A stretch of DNA of 6,660 bases from Kiritimatiellia bacterium (GCA_017385345.1 JAFNRY010000238.1:1-6660), one strand, 5' to 3'. Positions 1 through 6,658 are shown, numbered from the stretch's first letter. Notes: a model not told the origin generated them from the letters alone. Numbers and translations are program-made.

Positions 1-109
1 ACGCGAGGACGAAATCGCGGAACCGGAATCCGCGCGGCCGCGCGAGAAGCGACGCCGTGGCGGCGATCGTCTCTCCGAGATACGAACAAGACTGGCGCAA
101 AAGCGGCAC
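1..109 (-). CDS. MlaE-type ABC lipid transporter permease, N-terminal fragment (runs off the window)
   Basis: A frame opens at a GTG (109-107) three bases after the lipoprotein stop and stays open for 36 codons to the window edge. It reads VPLLRQSCSYLGETIAATAS and continues with a basic-aromatic stretch ending RFRDFVLA. MlaE/YrbE-type permeases of MCE transporters begin in this way: a short leader, an LGE-containing amphipathic helix, a basic turn near an R-x-R-D motif, then the first core helices, which would lie outside the window. The start is supported by a GGAG at 122-119, nine bases upstream, which lies inside the end of the lipoprotein gene. Context supports the call strongly, because PqiC/ABC_trans_aux lipoproteins commonly sit beside MlaE, MlaF and MlaD genes. 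MlaE proteins form the inner-membrane channel through which the MlaF ATPase drives lipid movement between membranes. With so few residues the family call is an inference and the rest of the gene cannot be judged. Confidence 0.6.
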   Translation of the reverse strand, partial: MPLLRQSCSYLGETIAATASLLARPRGFRFRDFVLA

Positions 110-112
110 TTT

Positions 113-736
113 CTACTTCTCCGGAATCTTGAGCTTCCCCGTCAGAGAATCCATGGCCCTGGCGAACGCCGTCGAGAACGCAGCCGTGTAATCACCCGCG
201 CCGGCGTCGGCCTCCCCGGCGCCCGACGACGCGCACACCGCCTTGCGTCCATCGAGCAGGACCGCGGCCGCTTCCACTTTCGCGATTCTCGAATCAGGTC
301 GCGTACAGTCGAGCACGAGCCTCCGGACGGTAAGTTCGAGGGACAAGGGCGTTGAAGCGGACGACATTCTGTCGAGCGCGGCGTCTGCGAGCGGCGAACC
401 AGAAACGGCGTCGAGCGCGGCCCAACGGAGAAGAGAAGCCGGCGGGGCGGCGAAAGAATTGCGCGGATCGAAGACGATCGTGCCGTCCTTCCGCTCGACG
501 GCAATCCTCTCGCCGTCGAACGGCGCCCTCACATCGACGCGGGCCACCCGCACAGCGGGTTCCGGCCGCGCGCCAGGCACGCCCTGCACCGGCGGCGCAA
601 CGACCGGGCCGCTACCGCGCCGGTATTCTATCGTCCACAGCGACGGCGCCTCCGGCGCGGACGATAGGCATCCGGCGGCGGCCGACGCCGCAGCCGCAAA
701 TGCAATCCTCGCGCACATCATGCGTATTCTTTTCAT
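113..736 (-). CDS. ABC-type transport auxiliary lipoprotein (PqiC/ABC_trans_aux family)
   Basis: A 207-residue exported lipoprotein. Residues 1-22 form a lipoprotein signal peptide: a basic start (MKRIR), an Ala-rich hydrophobic core, then the lipobox AAGC with Cys23 as the lipidation site. A Pro-rich linker follows to about residue 60. The next block is the family core: a strand VRVARVDVRAPFDGERIAV (62-80), a turn DGTIVFDP (84-91), and an FAAPPASLL segment (95-103). This corresponds to the 'P..ldr..I.yr....l..y....Wa.pP..ll' pattern of ABC_trans_aux lipoproteins such as PqiC. Such proteins serve MCE/Mla/Pqi lipid-transport systems at the outer membrane. The remainder alternates strands and helices as expected, and the length (about 185 mature residues) is normal for the family. 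The ATG overlaps the symporter stop as ATGA, with a modest GGAG 11 bases upstream, so translational coupling is likely. The MlaE-like permease follows three bases after the stop. The family call is fairly firm; which lipid or partner it serves cannot be told. Confidence 0.8.
   Translation of the reverse strand: MKRIRMMCARIAFAAAASAAAGCLSSAPEAPSLWTIEYRRGSGPVVAPPVQGVPGARPEPAVRVARVDVRAPFDGERIAVERKDGTIVFDPRNSFAAPPASLLRWAALDAVSGSPLADAALDRMSSASTPLSLELTVRRLVLDCTRPDSRIAKVEAAAVLLDGRKAVCASSGAGEADAGAGDYTAAFSTAFARAMDSLTGKLKIPEK
119..122 (-). promoter_or_regulatory. Shine-Dalgarno site for the MlaE-like permease GTG start
   Basis: On the minus strand the sequence reads CCGGAGAAGTAGAAAGTG. The GGAG core lies nine bases before the GTG, and the lipoprotein TAG stop falls between the two. 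This supports GTG at 109 as the permease start and suggests that ribosomes finishing the lipoprotein re-initiate there. Confidence 0.55.
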
Positions 737-2424
737 GTCGCTATCGTCTCCGCTATGTTCAAATTATAGGCTCTGACGCGCTCCAGCGCGTTGAGTATGT
801 CGAGTTCCACAAGCACCCTCGCCGGAGACGTCGGATCCTCCGGCCCGATGCGAAGGAGCTGTATCTGGCGGCATTCGCGGACGCGTGTGTGCAGATTCTT
901 CGACGCGTTGCGAAGTTCCTCGAGCGGAACTTTCGGACGGGGGGAAACCAGAAGCGACGAAACGCGGTCGCCGTACGCGAGGACGTCCTTGCATAGTCCG
1001 CACAGCCTTTCGCGCGACACATCGGAGAAATCCTGCCCTTCCCGCCTCAGCCGCCTTTTCGCTTTTGCAATCGTCGCCGCCTCGTCGGAAACAGATTCGA
1101 GTTCGTCGGCTATCCTCAGCAGAAGCCTCGCGCTGCCGGCCGACGCTGGATCGAGCCGCCCGGCGACGAGCACGCCGAGAAACCGCGTTACGTCGTGCTG
1201 CGTCTTGTCGAGATCGCTCTCTATCTTTATTATGCGGCCTTCGTCTTCGCCGTCCGCCTCGCCGGAAAGAATCTTCGCCGCCAGATGCAGGGCTTCCGTG
1301 CACATGTCGCGCATGAAAGAGACGGCGGCGAACGCCTGCTCGAGGGCGATGACCGGGGAAATGCGATCGCCCGGATGCAGTTCAGGCAGCCGCGAACGCA
1401 CGTCTCCGCGCGCAGGAACCAGCCGCTCCACCAGCCGCGCGAACGGCTCGACGAAAGGAAACAGCACAAGCCCCCTTAAAAGCGAGAAGACGGTGTCCGT
1501 GACGGCTATGGGCGCGGCCACTCCGGGAAGCAAGGCGTGGCCGTTCGCCGCGACGACCACCTTGTTCCATCCCGGGAAGAGCGCCTTGCCCATCGGAACG
1601 AAGAAATCGAGAACGAACGGGAGGAACAGGATGGAGCCGAGAGCGTTGGAAAGAGTGTGCGCCAAGGCCGTGCGCTTCGCCTCCTGCGGCCCGCCGATGG
1701 ACGCCAGCCACGCCGTCGCCGTGGTGCCGACGTTCGCGCCGAACAGCGTGGCCACCGCCACTTCGTACGAAATAAGCTGCTGGGTGGCGAGCGTCATGGA
1801 TATCGCGATCGCCGCGGCGGAACTCTGTATCGCGGCCGTGAACGCAGCCGAAACGAGAGCGACGAGCGCGACTTCCCCAGCATTCGTCGCCTTCATCGAC
1901 GTGAAGAGCGCCTGCACGCCGGAATGGGTGCGTATCGGCGTCACCCCCTGCGACATGAAATAAAGCCCGAGGAACACCAGCCCCAGGCCGATTGCGGCGA
2001 GGCCCGCGTCATGGAGCCGCTGGCTGCGGACGAAAAAGTAGAATATACCGCCAATAGCGAGGGCCGAAAGCCCGAGCATTTCCGGCGACGGCGCGAACGC
2101 CACTATCCACACCGTGCCCGTAGTGCCTATGTTCGCGCCAATAATGACGTTTACCGCCTGCGACAGCGTCATCATGCCGGAAGACACGAAACCGATCAGC
2201 ATTACGGTTATGACGGAGGAGGATTGCACGATCATCGTCGAGGTTATGCCGGTCCCCACGCCTGCGAGCCTGTGTCCGGCGGCAAGCGCCATGAACTTCC
2301 GCAATCCCCCGCCGCCGACGGCCTGCAAGCCTTCAGACAGGTTTTTCATGCCAAGCAGGAAGATGCCGAGTCCGCCGGTAAGCGTCATCGCCACGTTCAG
2401 GACCAGTAGAATCGTGTCTTTCAT
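733..2424 (-). CDS. Na+/phosphate symporter with C-terminal PhoU-like domain (NptA/YjbB type)
   Basis: A 563-residue inner-membrane protein of the Na/Pi cotransporter family (PF02690), which couples inward sodium flow to phosphate transport. The family's inverted repeat is visible. Repeat one carries GGLGIFLLGMKNLSEGL (17-33), VQSSSVITVMLIGFV (66-80) and GANIGTT (96-102). Repeat two carries IQSSAAAIAI (199-208) and GANVGTT (229-235). The paired QSS motifs are the substrate/sodium signature. About eight to nine hydrophobic segments run to residue 335. A soluble, charged helical region (about 355-563) with the spacing of a PhoU-like four-helix domain follows, as in many bacterial members. I start it at ATG 2424, because the protein then opens directly into the first hydrophobic segment. 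An in-frame TTG at 2451 would add nine Arg-rich residues and is less likely. The gene lies 64 bases after the GspG-like gene and overlaps the lipoprotein gene by ATGA. It could import phosphate or export it to keep balance; the sequence does not decide. Confidence 0.92.
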   Translation of the reverse strand: MKDTILLVLNVAMTLTGGLGIFLLGMKNLSEGLQAVGGGGLRKFMALAAGHRLAGVGTGITSTMIVQSSSVITVMLIGFVSSGMMTLSQAVNVIIGANIGTTGTVWIVAFAPSPEMLGLSALAIGGIFYFFVRSQRLHDAGLAAIGLGLVFLGLYFMSQGVTPIRTHSGVQALFTSMKATNAGEVALVALVSAAFTAAIQSSAAAIAISMTLATQQLISYEVAVATLFGANVGTTATAWLASIGGPQEAKRTALAHTLSNALGSILFLPFVLDFFVPMGKALFPGWNKVVVAANGHALLPGVAAPIAVTDTVFSLLRGLVLFPFVEPFARLVERLVPARGDVRSRLPELHPGDRISPVIALEQAFAAVSFMRDMCTEALHLAAKILSGEADGEDEGRIIKIESDLDKTQHDVTRFLGVLVAGRLDPASAGSARLLLRIADELESVSDEAATIAKAKRRLRREGQDFSDVSRERLCGLCKDVLAYGDRVSSLLVSPRPKVPLEELRNASKNLHTRVRECRQIQLLRIGPEDPTSPARVLVELDILNALERVRAYNLNIAETIAT

Positions 2425-2488
2425 GTTCTTTCGGCGCCGTTCCCTATCCAATACGATGCAGACCGGGTCGCCGCCGGTTCAGATTTTA

Positions 2489-3229
2489 TCAAATATCCGG
2501 ACCGGAAGGAGGGCCGCCAGTTCCGCTTTCGCGCGGCGGCGGCCTTCCGGAAGCGTTCTTTTCGAGTTCCTTGGCCACGGCTTCGCGAAGTTCCCTTCTG
2601 TGTCGCTCGTCCACAGCAGGCAAGATGCCGCGCAACTCGTACCTGACCCAGCCTTCGGTCCAGGAAGTGTCGCGGAAAGGCTCCTCGAAATCCGCGGCCT
2701 GCGCCATAACGTCATCCGTCGTTCCCGCCTCCCCGTCCGGTCCGCTCGAATACAGCGTCGGCATTTCGCGGTCGCCGTTCGAGACGTAAACATACGCGTT
2801 GCCCCAAGGATCCGGCTTGAGCCCGCCGGCGATATACGGCCCGTTCCAGCCTTCCTTCTTCACCTTTTTGGAGACAAGCTGCTCGAGGCCCTCGCCCGTG
2901 GTCGGATACACCCCCGTGTGATACCGGTATCTTCCCGCCGCAATGGCAAGATTGCGCACCGACGCAGCCGCGATACGTCCTTTCCTTTTCGACAAATCGA
3001 GGCCTCCTTTGTCGTAAATCGCGCTTCCGGCCAATCCGCAGGCGAGCAGCAATCCCATAACGACGGCAATATAGTAAGGAAAGCCACGTTTCGTTTCCGC
3101 CGCGCCGCCTATTTCCGCGAGCTTTCTTTCGTATTCGGCCGCTATGGCCTTCTTCGCAGCCTTTCGCGTTCTTGCGGCCGGCCGGATCTTTTTGGCAGGA
3201 AACTTCTTTCTGAGCTTCGTATAATCCAT
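2489..3229 (-). CDS. Membrane-anchored GspG-like (type II secretion major pseudopilin) domain protein with N-terminal extension
   Basis: A 246-residue protein. Residues 1-48 are a hydrophilic extension rich in Lys, Arg and Ala, with a likely helix at 20-42. A hydrophobic segment follows at about 50-71, preceded by KRGF (47-50). This resembles a prepilin cleavage site (basic, Gly, then Phe) but continues PYYI instead of TLIE, so the usual Glu at +5 is missing. From Phe50 onward the spacing fits GspG: a basic helix (80-103), then YPTTGEGLEQLV (108-119), GWNGPYI (127-133), DPWGNAYVYVS (140-150) and LYSSGPDGEAGTTDDV (159-174), the last being the acidic calcium-site loop of GspG. After residue 180 there is an atypical extension with a charged helix (205-225) and a Pro/Gly/Arg-rich tail. 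True GspG builds the periplasmic pseudopilus, but no other secretion gene is nearby. This may be a single-pass protein displaying a GspG fold, or an unusual pseudopilin. It starts 15 bases after the nucleoside phosphorylase stop with only a weak ribosome site. Function is unknown. Confidence 0.8.
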   Translation of the reverse strand: MDYTKLRKKFPAKKIRPAARTRKAAKKAIAAEYERKLAEIGGAAETKRGFPYYIAVVMGLLLACGLAGSAIYDKGGLDLSKRKGRIAAASVRNLAIAAGRYRYHTGVYPTTGEGLEQLVSKKVKKEGWNGPYIAGGLKPDPWGNAYVYVSNGDREMPTLYSSGPDGEAGTTDDVMAQAADFEEPFRDTSWTEGWVRYELRGILPAVDERHRRELREAVAKELEKNASGRPPPRESGTGGPPSGPDI

Positions 3230-3244
3230 GACCCTGGAACTCGC

Positions 3245-4555
3245 TTATCTGACGATGGAAAGAATCATAGGACGTTCCTCGTCCCGCCGTGCGCGCGTGA
3301 AAGAAAACGCGCGCACGAGTTTCGCGGCTGCCGCCTCAAGACGATCCGGCGCGCCGGAGGCCTGCAGGGTCGCGAGCGCCGAACCGGGCGAAACCTTTTC
3401 TCCGGGCCGGACGGAAAGGATTATTCCCGCCAGAGGATCGATCGCGTCTCCCGGCCTTTCGCGCCCCGCGCCGAGAAAAAGAGCCGATTCCGCAACGACA
3501 GACGCATCTATGTCGGCCACGTATCCGCCACGCGGCGACTGAATGGCGAATCTGGCGCATGGTCTGCGCATCATGTGCTCGAAGGCATCCAGACTCCCGC
3601 CCTGGGCTTCAACCATCGCCTCGAATCTGGCGAGAGCGGCACCGCCGGAAAGAACTTCTTCGCATTGCGCCCGTGCGTCTTCAAGACCGCAATCTTTCGC
3701 GAGCGAAACCATTTCGGACGCGAGAACAAGCGCGGTCTCCCTGACATCTGCCGGCGCGCCGTCGCACCCCCGCAGGATGTCGAGCGCCTCCGCGACTTCG
3801 ACCGCATTGCCAACCGCGCGGCCGACCGGCGCATCCATCGGCGTCACGAAAGCGGACGCCTTGCGGCCTGCGGCCTTCGCCCCTTCCGTCAAAGCCGCCG
3901 CCAGAGACTCGGCCTCTTCGCGCGTTTTCATGAACGCGCCGCGTCCGCAGCGAACGTCGAACACGAGCGCGCCGGCGCCTTCGGCGAGCTTTTTGGAAAG
4001 TATGGAAGCGGTTATGAGCGCCTGTGACGCAACGGTGCCCGTCGTATCGCGAAGCGCGTAGAGTTTGCGGTCCGCCGGCGCTATCTCGGCGGTTTGCGTC
4101 GCCATGGAAAGCCCTGTCTTCTCCACCGTGGCGCGAAACGCATCGAGCGAGAGCGCCACGCGGCATCCGGGTATGGATTCGAACTTGTCGGCGGTTCCGC
4201 CCGTGTAGCCGAGAGCGCGGCCGACAAGAGACGGCACGCGCAACCCGCATGCCGCCGCCACGGGCTGGACGATGAAGGAAAGCTTGTCGCCGACGCCGCC
4301 GGTGGAATGCTTGTCCGCCGTCGGCGCGCCGCGGCCCCAGTCGATCGTCTCGCCAGAACGCAGCATCGCGCGGGTAAGCGCATCCGTTTCGCGCCTGTTC
4401 ATGCCGTTGCAGCATACGGCCATAGCCAGCGCGCTCGCCTGCGCGTCCGTGGCCGTACCCGCCATGTACGCATCGATGAACGCCTCGATTTCCCCGTCGT
4501 CCAATTCGCGCCCATAGCGCTTTTTCTCTATTATTCCTTTTATCGCGATTTCCAT
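3245..4555 (-). CDS. deoA: Thymidine phosphorylase / pyrimidine-nucleoside phosphorylase
   Basis: A 436-residue cytoplasmic enzyme that splits thymidine (or uridine, if of the broader Pdp type) with phosphate, giving the free base and (deoxy)ribose 1-phosphate, in pyrimidine salvage. The N-terminal helical domain opens AIKGIIEKKRYGREL (4-18), equivalent to the start of E. coli DeoA. Next come the phosphate-loop motif DKHSTGGVGDK (81-91), the family signature GRALGYTGGTADKFES (112-127), and LRDTTGTV (168-175). TASILSKKLAEG (182-193) follows; Arg169, Ser184 and Lys188 align with the substrate-binding Arg171, Ser186 and Lys190 of the E. coli enzyme. The C-terminal PYNP domain covers about 335-420. 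ATG 4555 is chosen over an in-frame TTG at 4579 because it matches the usual N-terminus; neither has a good Shine-Dalgarno. Deviations include VRCGRGAFM (201-209) where VKVGSGAFM is usual. It lies 46 bases after the protease gene and 15 before the GspG-like gene. Pdp and DeoA cannot be separated by eye, so the symbol is provisional. Confidence 0.92.
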   Translation of the reverse strand: MEIAIKGIIEKKRYGRELDDGEIEAFIDAYMAGTATDAQASALAMAVCCNGMNRRETDALTRAMLRSGETIDWGRGAPTADKHSTGGVGDKLSFIVQPVAAACGLRVPSLVGRALGYTGGTADKFESIPGCRVALSLDAFRATVEKTGLSMATQTAEIAPADRKLYALRDTTGTVASQALITASILSKKLAEGAGALVFDVRCGRGAFMKTREEAESLAAALTEGAKAAGRKASAFVTPMDAPVGRAVGNAVEVAEALDILRGCDGAPADVRETALVLASEMVSLAKDCGLEDARAQCEEVLSGGAALARFEAMVEAQGGSLDAFEHMMRRPCARFAIQSPRGGYVADIDASVVAESALFLGAGRERPGDAIDPLAGIILSVRPGEKVSPGSALATLQASGAPDRLEAAAAKLVRAFSFTRARRDEERPMILSIVR

Positions 4556-4601
4556 CCCGTTCGTCGTTTCGTCTGTCAACGGCTCTCGCCCGCTGGCCGC
4601 T

Positions 4602-6569
4602 TCACTGTTTCAATTCCACTACAACCTTGAAGAATCCGAAACCGTCCGCCGCGAGTTGCGCCGGCGTCTTCCCCGTGACGTCCTCCCATTCCCCGCCGAG
4701 CTTCTTTTGACCGTAGATGGCGTAATTTCTCGTTGCGCGCAACTCCGGAGTATCCGGCTCCCAGGTTATTTCTGGCACACGCACACCGCCGAAATCCACC
4801 ATGTCGATCTTTGCGATGAATACATCGCCGGCGTTTGTCGGGCACGTGCCGGCCACAAAGTCGGCCCAGAGAGTGCACTCCTTGCCGGACGCGCAAGTCC
4901 CGGAATGTTTGACCGACGCGGCATCGCGCGTCGTCGCGCCATCGCTTGCAAATCCATATTCCTCGAGCCAGGCGAGAAACGCCTTCAGTTCCGCCGTATC
5001 GTAGTCGATTTCAAGATTTACATCGTATAGGTTGCCTATATTCTGCGAAACATCTGCTACTTCTTCGCTCCAACAGCCGTATTCGTCGAATTCGTCATTA
5101 TAATAAGAAGAAATAGATGCGCACGCCGCCACCGTTACATTCGTGGCGAACTCGCAGCCGTTCTCGGAAACCGTCACACGCCAATCCCCGGGCTGGAGCG
5201 CCAGCGCGTATATGCCGCGCCCATCGGTCGTTGCCGCAACACCGGCGACAGACCCGGAAACCGCCGTTGCAGAGACGGTAGCGCCGGCTACAGGCTCCCC
5301 GCCGGCGCGCAGAATGCGCCCGCTAACAATGGATGCGCCCGCCCCAGACTCTGGATTGATGTTGTAAACCACAATTGCTATGCAGTTGTAGTCCCCTATG
5401 TCCGGCGGCGCATACCATGCGTCGGAGCCGCCGCTCCAACCCATATTGATATGCAGATAGAACGCGCCGTCCATGTAGCCGTAGCCATCCGCCACAACCG
5501 CGTGGCCTTTATTCCAAAGGCCAACATGAAGACCGACCGGCAATCTCGCGTCAAGGCTCGGAACCACGGCCCTCTTCAACAAGTCGAGCGAATATCCGAG
5601 CGTGGAGTCGTTATTGTATTTGGGTTCGGTACCCTTGGTTGTGAATACGATGCAATCAGCGTTCGCATAATGGAAAAGATCAATCAGACATTCGTGGAAC
5701 ATATATACCGGAGCGCTGCTTTCCTCAATGCCGTAGAACATCGTGCAAGCGACGCCTACATCGTAGGTCAGGCGGCCGATCGCCTCGCACTGCTCATCTG
5801 TAATATTCAACTCACCGGCAGGGTCGAGCGGCATCTTGGACCAATCGTAAATACCGCCTATCGTCGAAAGCCAGGGGTCGCACACCAAGCCGTCTATGCC
5901 TGTATAATACTCTACTTGCTCCACCTCCTGCGTCGGCCAGCAATGATAGCGCATGATCTGGGCCCCCATGGTGGCAACGCAGCCGCACGGATAATCGAGA
6001 TTGTCAAAATACGTATAGTAGTTGTAGCATGGCACATATTCACCATTGTCGTCGTTCGCATACTTCTGGCCCCACTTCGATTTCACGAGCGGATCGATGC
6101 GCGGATCGTCTATCGACTCCAAGCCGTTGCCGGCACCGGCCGAGGCACGCTTGGAAACCTTGCCTGCGGCCGCGCCTTCCGCCCTGCCGGCAGCATCCTG
6201 TTTCAACAATACATACAGCGGGTTTTCGTCTGTCGCTTTGAATTCGGACGACTGCGAAAAGGCGACCACCTTGGCGTTCCCGCTACTGCCGGAAACGGCT
6301 GCGAAACCGCCGCCATCCAACGTAACGATGTGGAACTCGCCTTTGTCGGCCTCGCCTTTGAAGGTTTCCACTTTGCGGGGCCTCGCGCCGAGCCTGCATT
6401 TAAACTTCGCGCCCCTCTCGTGCCTGCGGCCCAGCCAGCGTTTAACCGTGCCGGCCGCCTCCTCCGGCGAGACCGGTAGCCTCTTATCCGACCCGCGCGC
6501 CTCTCCGCGCGCGCAAACCACGAACACGGTAGCGACCGCGGCCGCGATGACAAGCCTTGAGAAACTCAT
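4602..6569 (-). CDS. Secreted C10 family cysteine protease (streptopain/SpeB-like), multidomain
   Basis: A 655-residue exported papain-like protease. A signal peptide spans about 1-20 (cleavage plausible after VCA). Residues 28-124 match the C10 propeptide (GEFHIVTLDGGGFAAVSG, 77-94, then an NPLYVLLKQD end), followed by a Gly/Ala linker (125-150). The catalytic domain (about 155-405) begins IDPLVKSKWGQKYANDD. It holds the nucleophile in CGCVATMGAQIMRYH (195-209, Cys197), the block IGRLTYDVGVACTMFYG (264-280), the general base in KGHAVVADGY (354-363, His356) and the Trp motif NMGWSGGSDAWY (375-386, Trp378). Residues 414-480 look like a carboxypeptidase-regulatory-like beta sandwich. Residues 520-655 are a C-terminal module ending FGFFKVVVELKQ. 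Family members are made as inactive zymogens and cleave extracellular proteins. The protein has 18 Cys, against one in SpeB. The ATG has a strong AAGGAGG seven bases upstream and overlaps the kinase stop as ATGA. The catalytic assignment is firm; target and localisation are unknown. Confidence 0.92.
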   Translation of the reverse strand: MSFSRLVIAAAVATVFVVCARGEARGSDKRLPVSPEEAAGTVKRWLGRRHERGAKFKCRLGARPRKVETFKGEADKGEFHIVTLDGGGFAAVSGSSGNAKVVAFSQSSEFKATDENPLYVLLKQDAAGRAEGAAAGKVSKRASAGAGNGLESIDDPRIDPLVKSKWGQKYANDDNGEYVPCYNYYTYFDNLDYPCGCVATMGAQIMRYHCWPTQEVEQVEYYTGIDGLVCDPWLSTIGGIYDWSKMPLDPAGELNITDEQCEAIGRLTYDVGVACTMFYGIEESSAPVYMFHECLIDLFHYANADCIVFTTKGTEPKYNNDSTLGYSLDLLKRAVVPSLDARLPVGLHVGLWNKGHAVVADGYGYMDGAFYLHINMGWSGGSDAWYAPPDIGDYNCIAIVVYNINPESGAGASIVSGRILRAGGEPVAGATVSATAVSGSVAGVAATTDGRGIYALALQPGDWRVTVSENGCEFATNVTVAACASISSYYNDEFDEYGCWSEEVADVSQNIGNLYDVNLEIDYDTAELKAFLAWLEEYGFASDGATTRDAASVKHSGTCASGKECTLWADFVAGTCPTNAGDVFIAKIDMVDFGGVRVPEITWEPDTPELRATRNYAIYGQKKLGGEWEDVTGKTPAQLAADGFGFFKVVVELKQ

Positions 6570-6658
6570 GCCTCTCCCTCCTTGCGTCCGCCGGTCTCGC
6601 CAAGCTCCCTGATACGCCGCTCTATGCGCGGCAGACGGATAGTGAACACCGTCCCTTC
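6566..6658 (-). CDS. Sensor histidine kinase, C-terminal end (runs off the window)
   Basis: The minus strand from 6658 is open for 30 codons and then stops at TGA 6568-6566. It begins EGTVFTIRLPRIERRIRELG and ends RKEGEA. The opening matches the last strand of the HATPase_c ATP-binding domain of histidine kinases, where 'G.GT.F.i.LP' follows the final glycine-rich ATP-lid box. The short charged helix after the LP is typical of a kinase terminus with no extra output domain. The stop overlaps the protease ATG as ATGA, so the two genes are adjacent in one transcript. The sensor, the phospho-acceptor His and the rest of the ATP site would be upstream and cannot be seen. Another HATPase protein is possible but less likely given the FTIRLP ending. 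Confidence 0.72.
   Translation of the reverse strand, partial: EGTVFTIRLPRIERRIRELGETGGRKEGEA
6577..6583 (-). promoter_or_regulatory. Strong Shine-Dalgarno site of the C10 protease gene
   Basis: The minus strand reads AAGGAGG, then seven bases, then ATG. This is the best ribosome binding site in the window. It lies inside the last codons of the upstream kinase gene, so the protease can be translated efficiently on its own as well as by coupling. It fixes the start at 6569. Confidence 0.8.

Noticed and set aside
31..44. A perfect palindrome CGCGCGGCCGCGCG
   Set aside because: It lies within the permease coding frame (Ala-Arg-Pro-Arg codons) and is the kind of GC-only palindrome expected by chance in this composition.
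791..1963. A 390-codon plus-strand open frame
   Set aside because: It lies wholly antisense to the symporter gene, whose transmembrane and QSS motifs are clear. The Ser/Arg/Ala-rich product shows no family motif.
2425..2451. An upstream TTG start for the symporter at 2451
   Set aside because: It would add nine Arg-rich residues not expected before the first membrane helix, while the ATG at 2424 starts directly at it.
2465..2482. A short inverted repeat on the minus strand (ACCGG, 7-base loop, CCGGT) between the GspG-like and symporter genes
   Set aside because: The stem is only five pairs and no T-run follows, so it is not a credible intrinsic terminator.
2114..4027. A 637-codon plus-strand open frame
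   Set aside because: It runs antisense across the symporter, GspG-like and phosphorylase genes. Its product is Arg-rich with no recognisable domain, as expected for an antisense frame in GC-rich coding DNA.
4550..4579. A perfect TTGACA on the minus strand (4579-4574), a possible -35 box before the phosphorylase gene
   Set aside because: About 17 bases downstream the sequence is GATGGA-like with no TATAAT resemblance, and it overlaps the candidate start codons. Not enough for a promoter.
5451..6479. A 342-codon plus-strand open frame
   Set aside because: It is antisense to the C10 protease catalytic and propeptide regions, where catalytic Cys and His codons are confirmed on the minus strand. 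There is no domain in the antisense product.
6511..6515. Cys19 of the protease as a lipoprotein site
   Set aside because: The residues before it are FVV, so the -1 position is Val rather than Gly, Ala or Ser. An ordinary signal peptide fits better.
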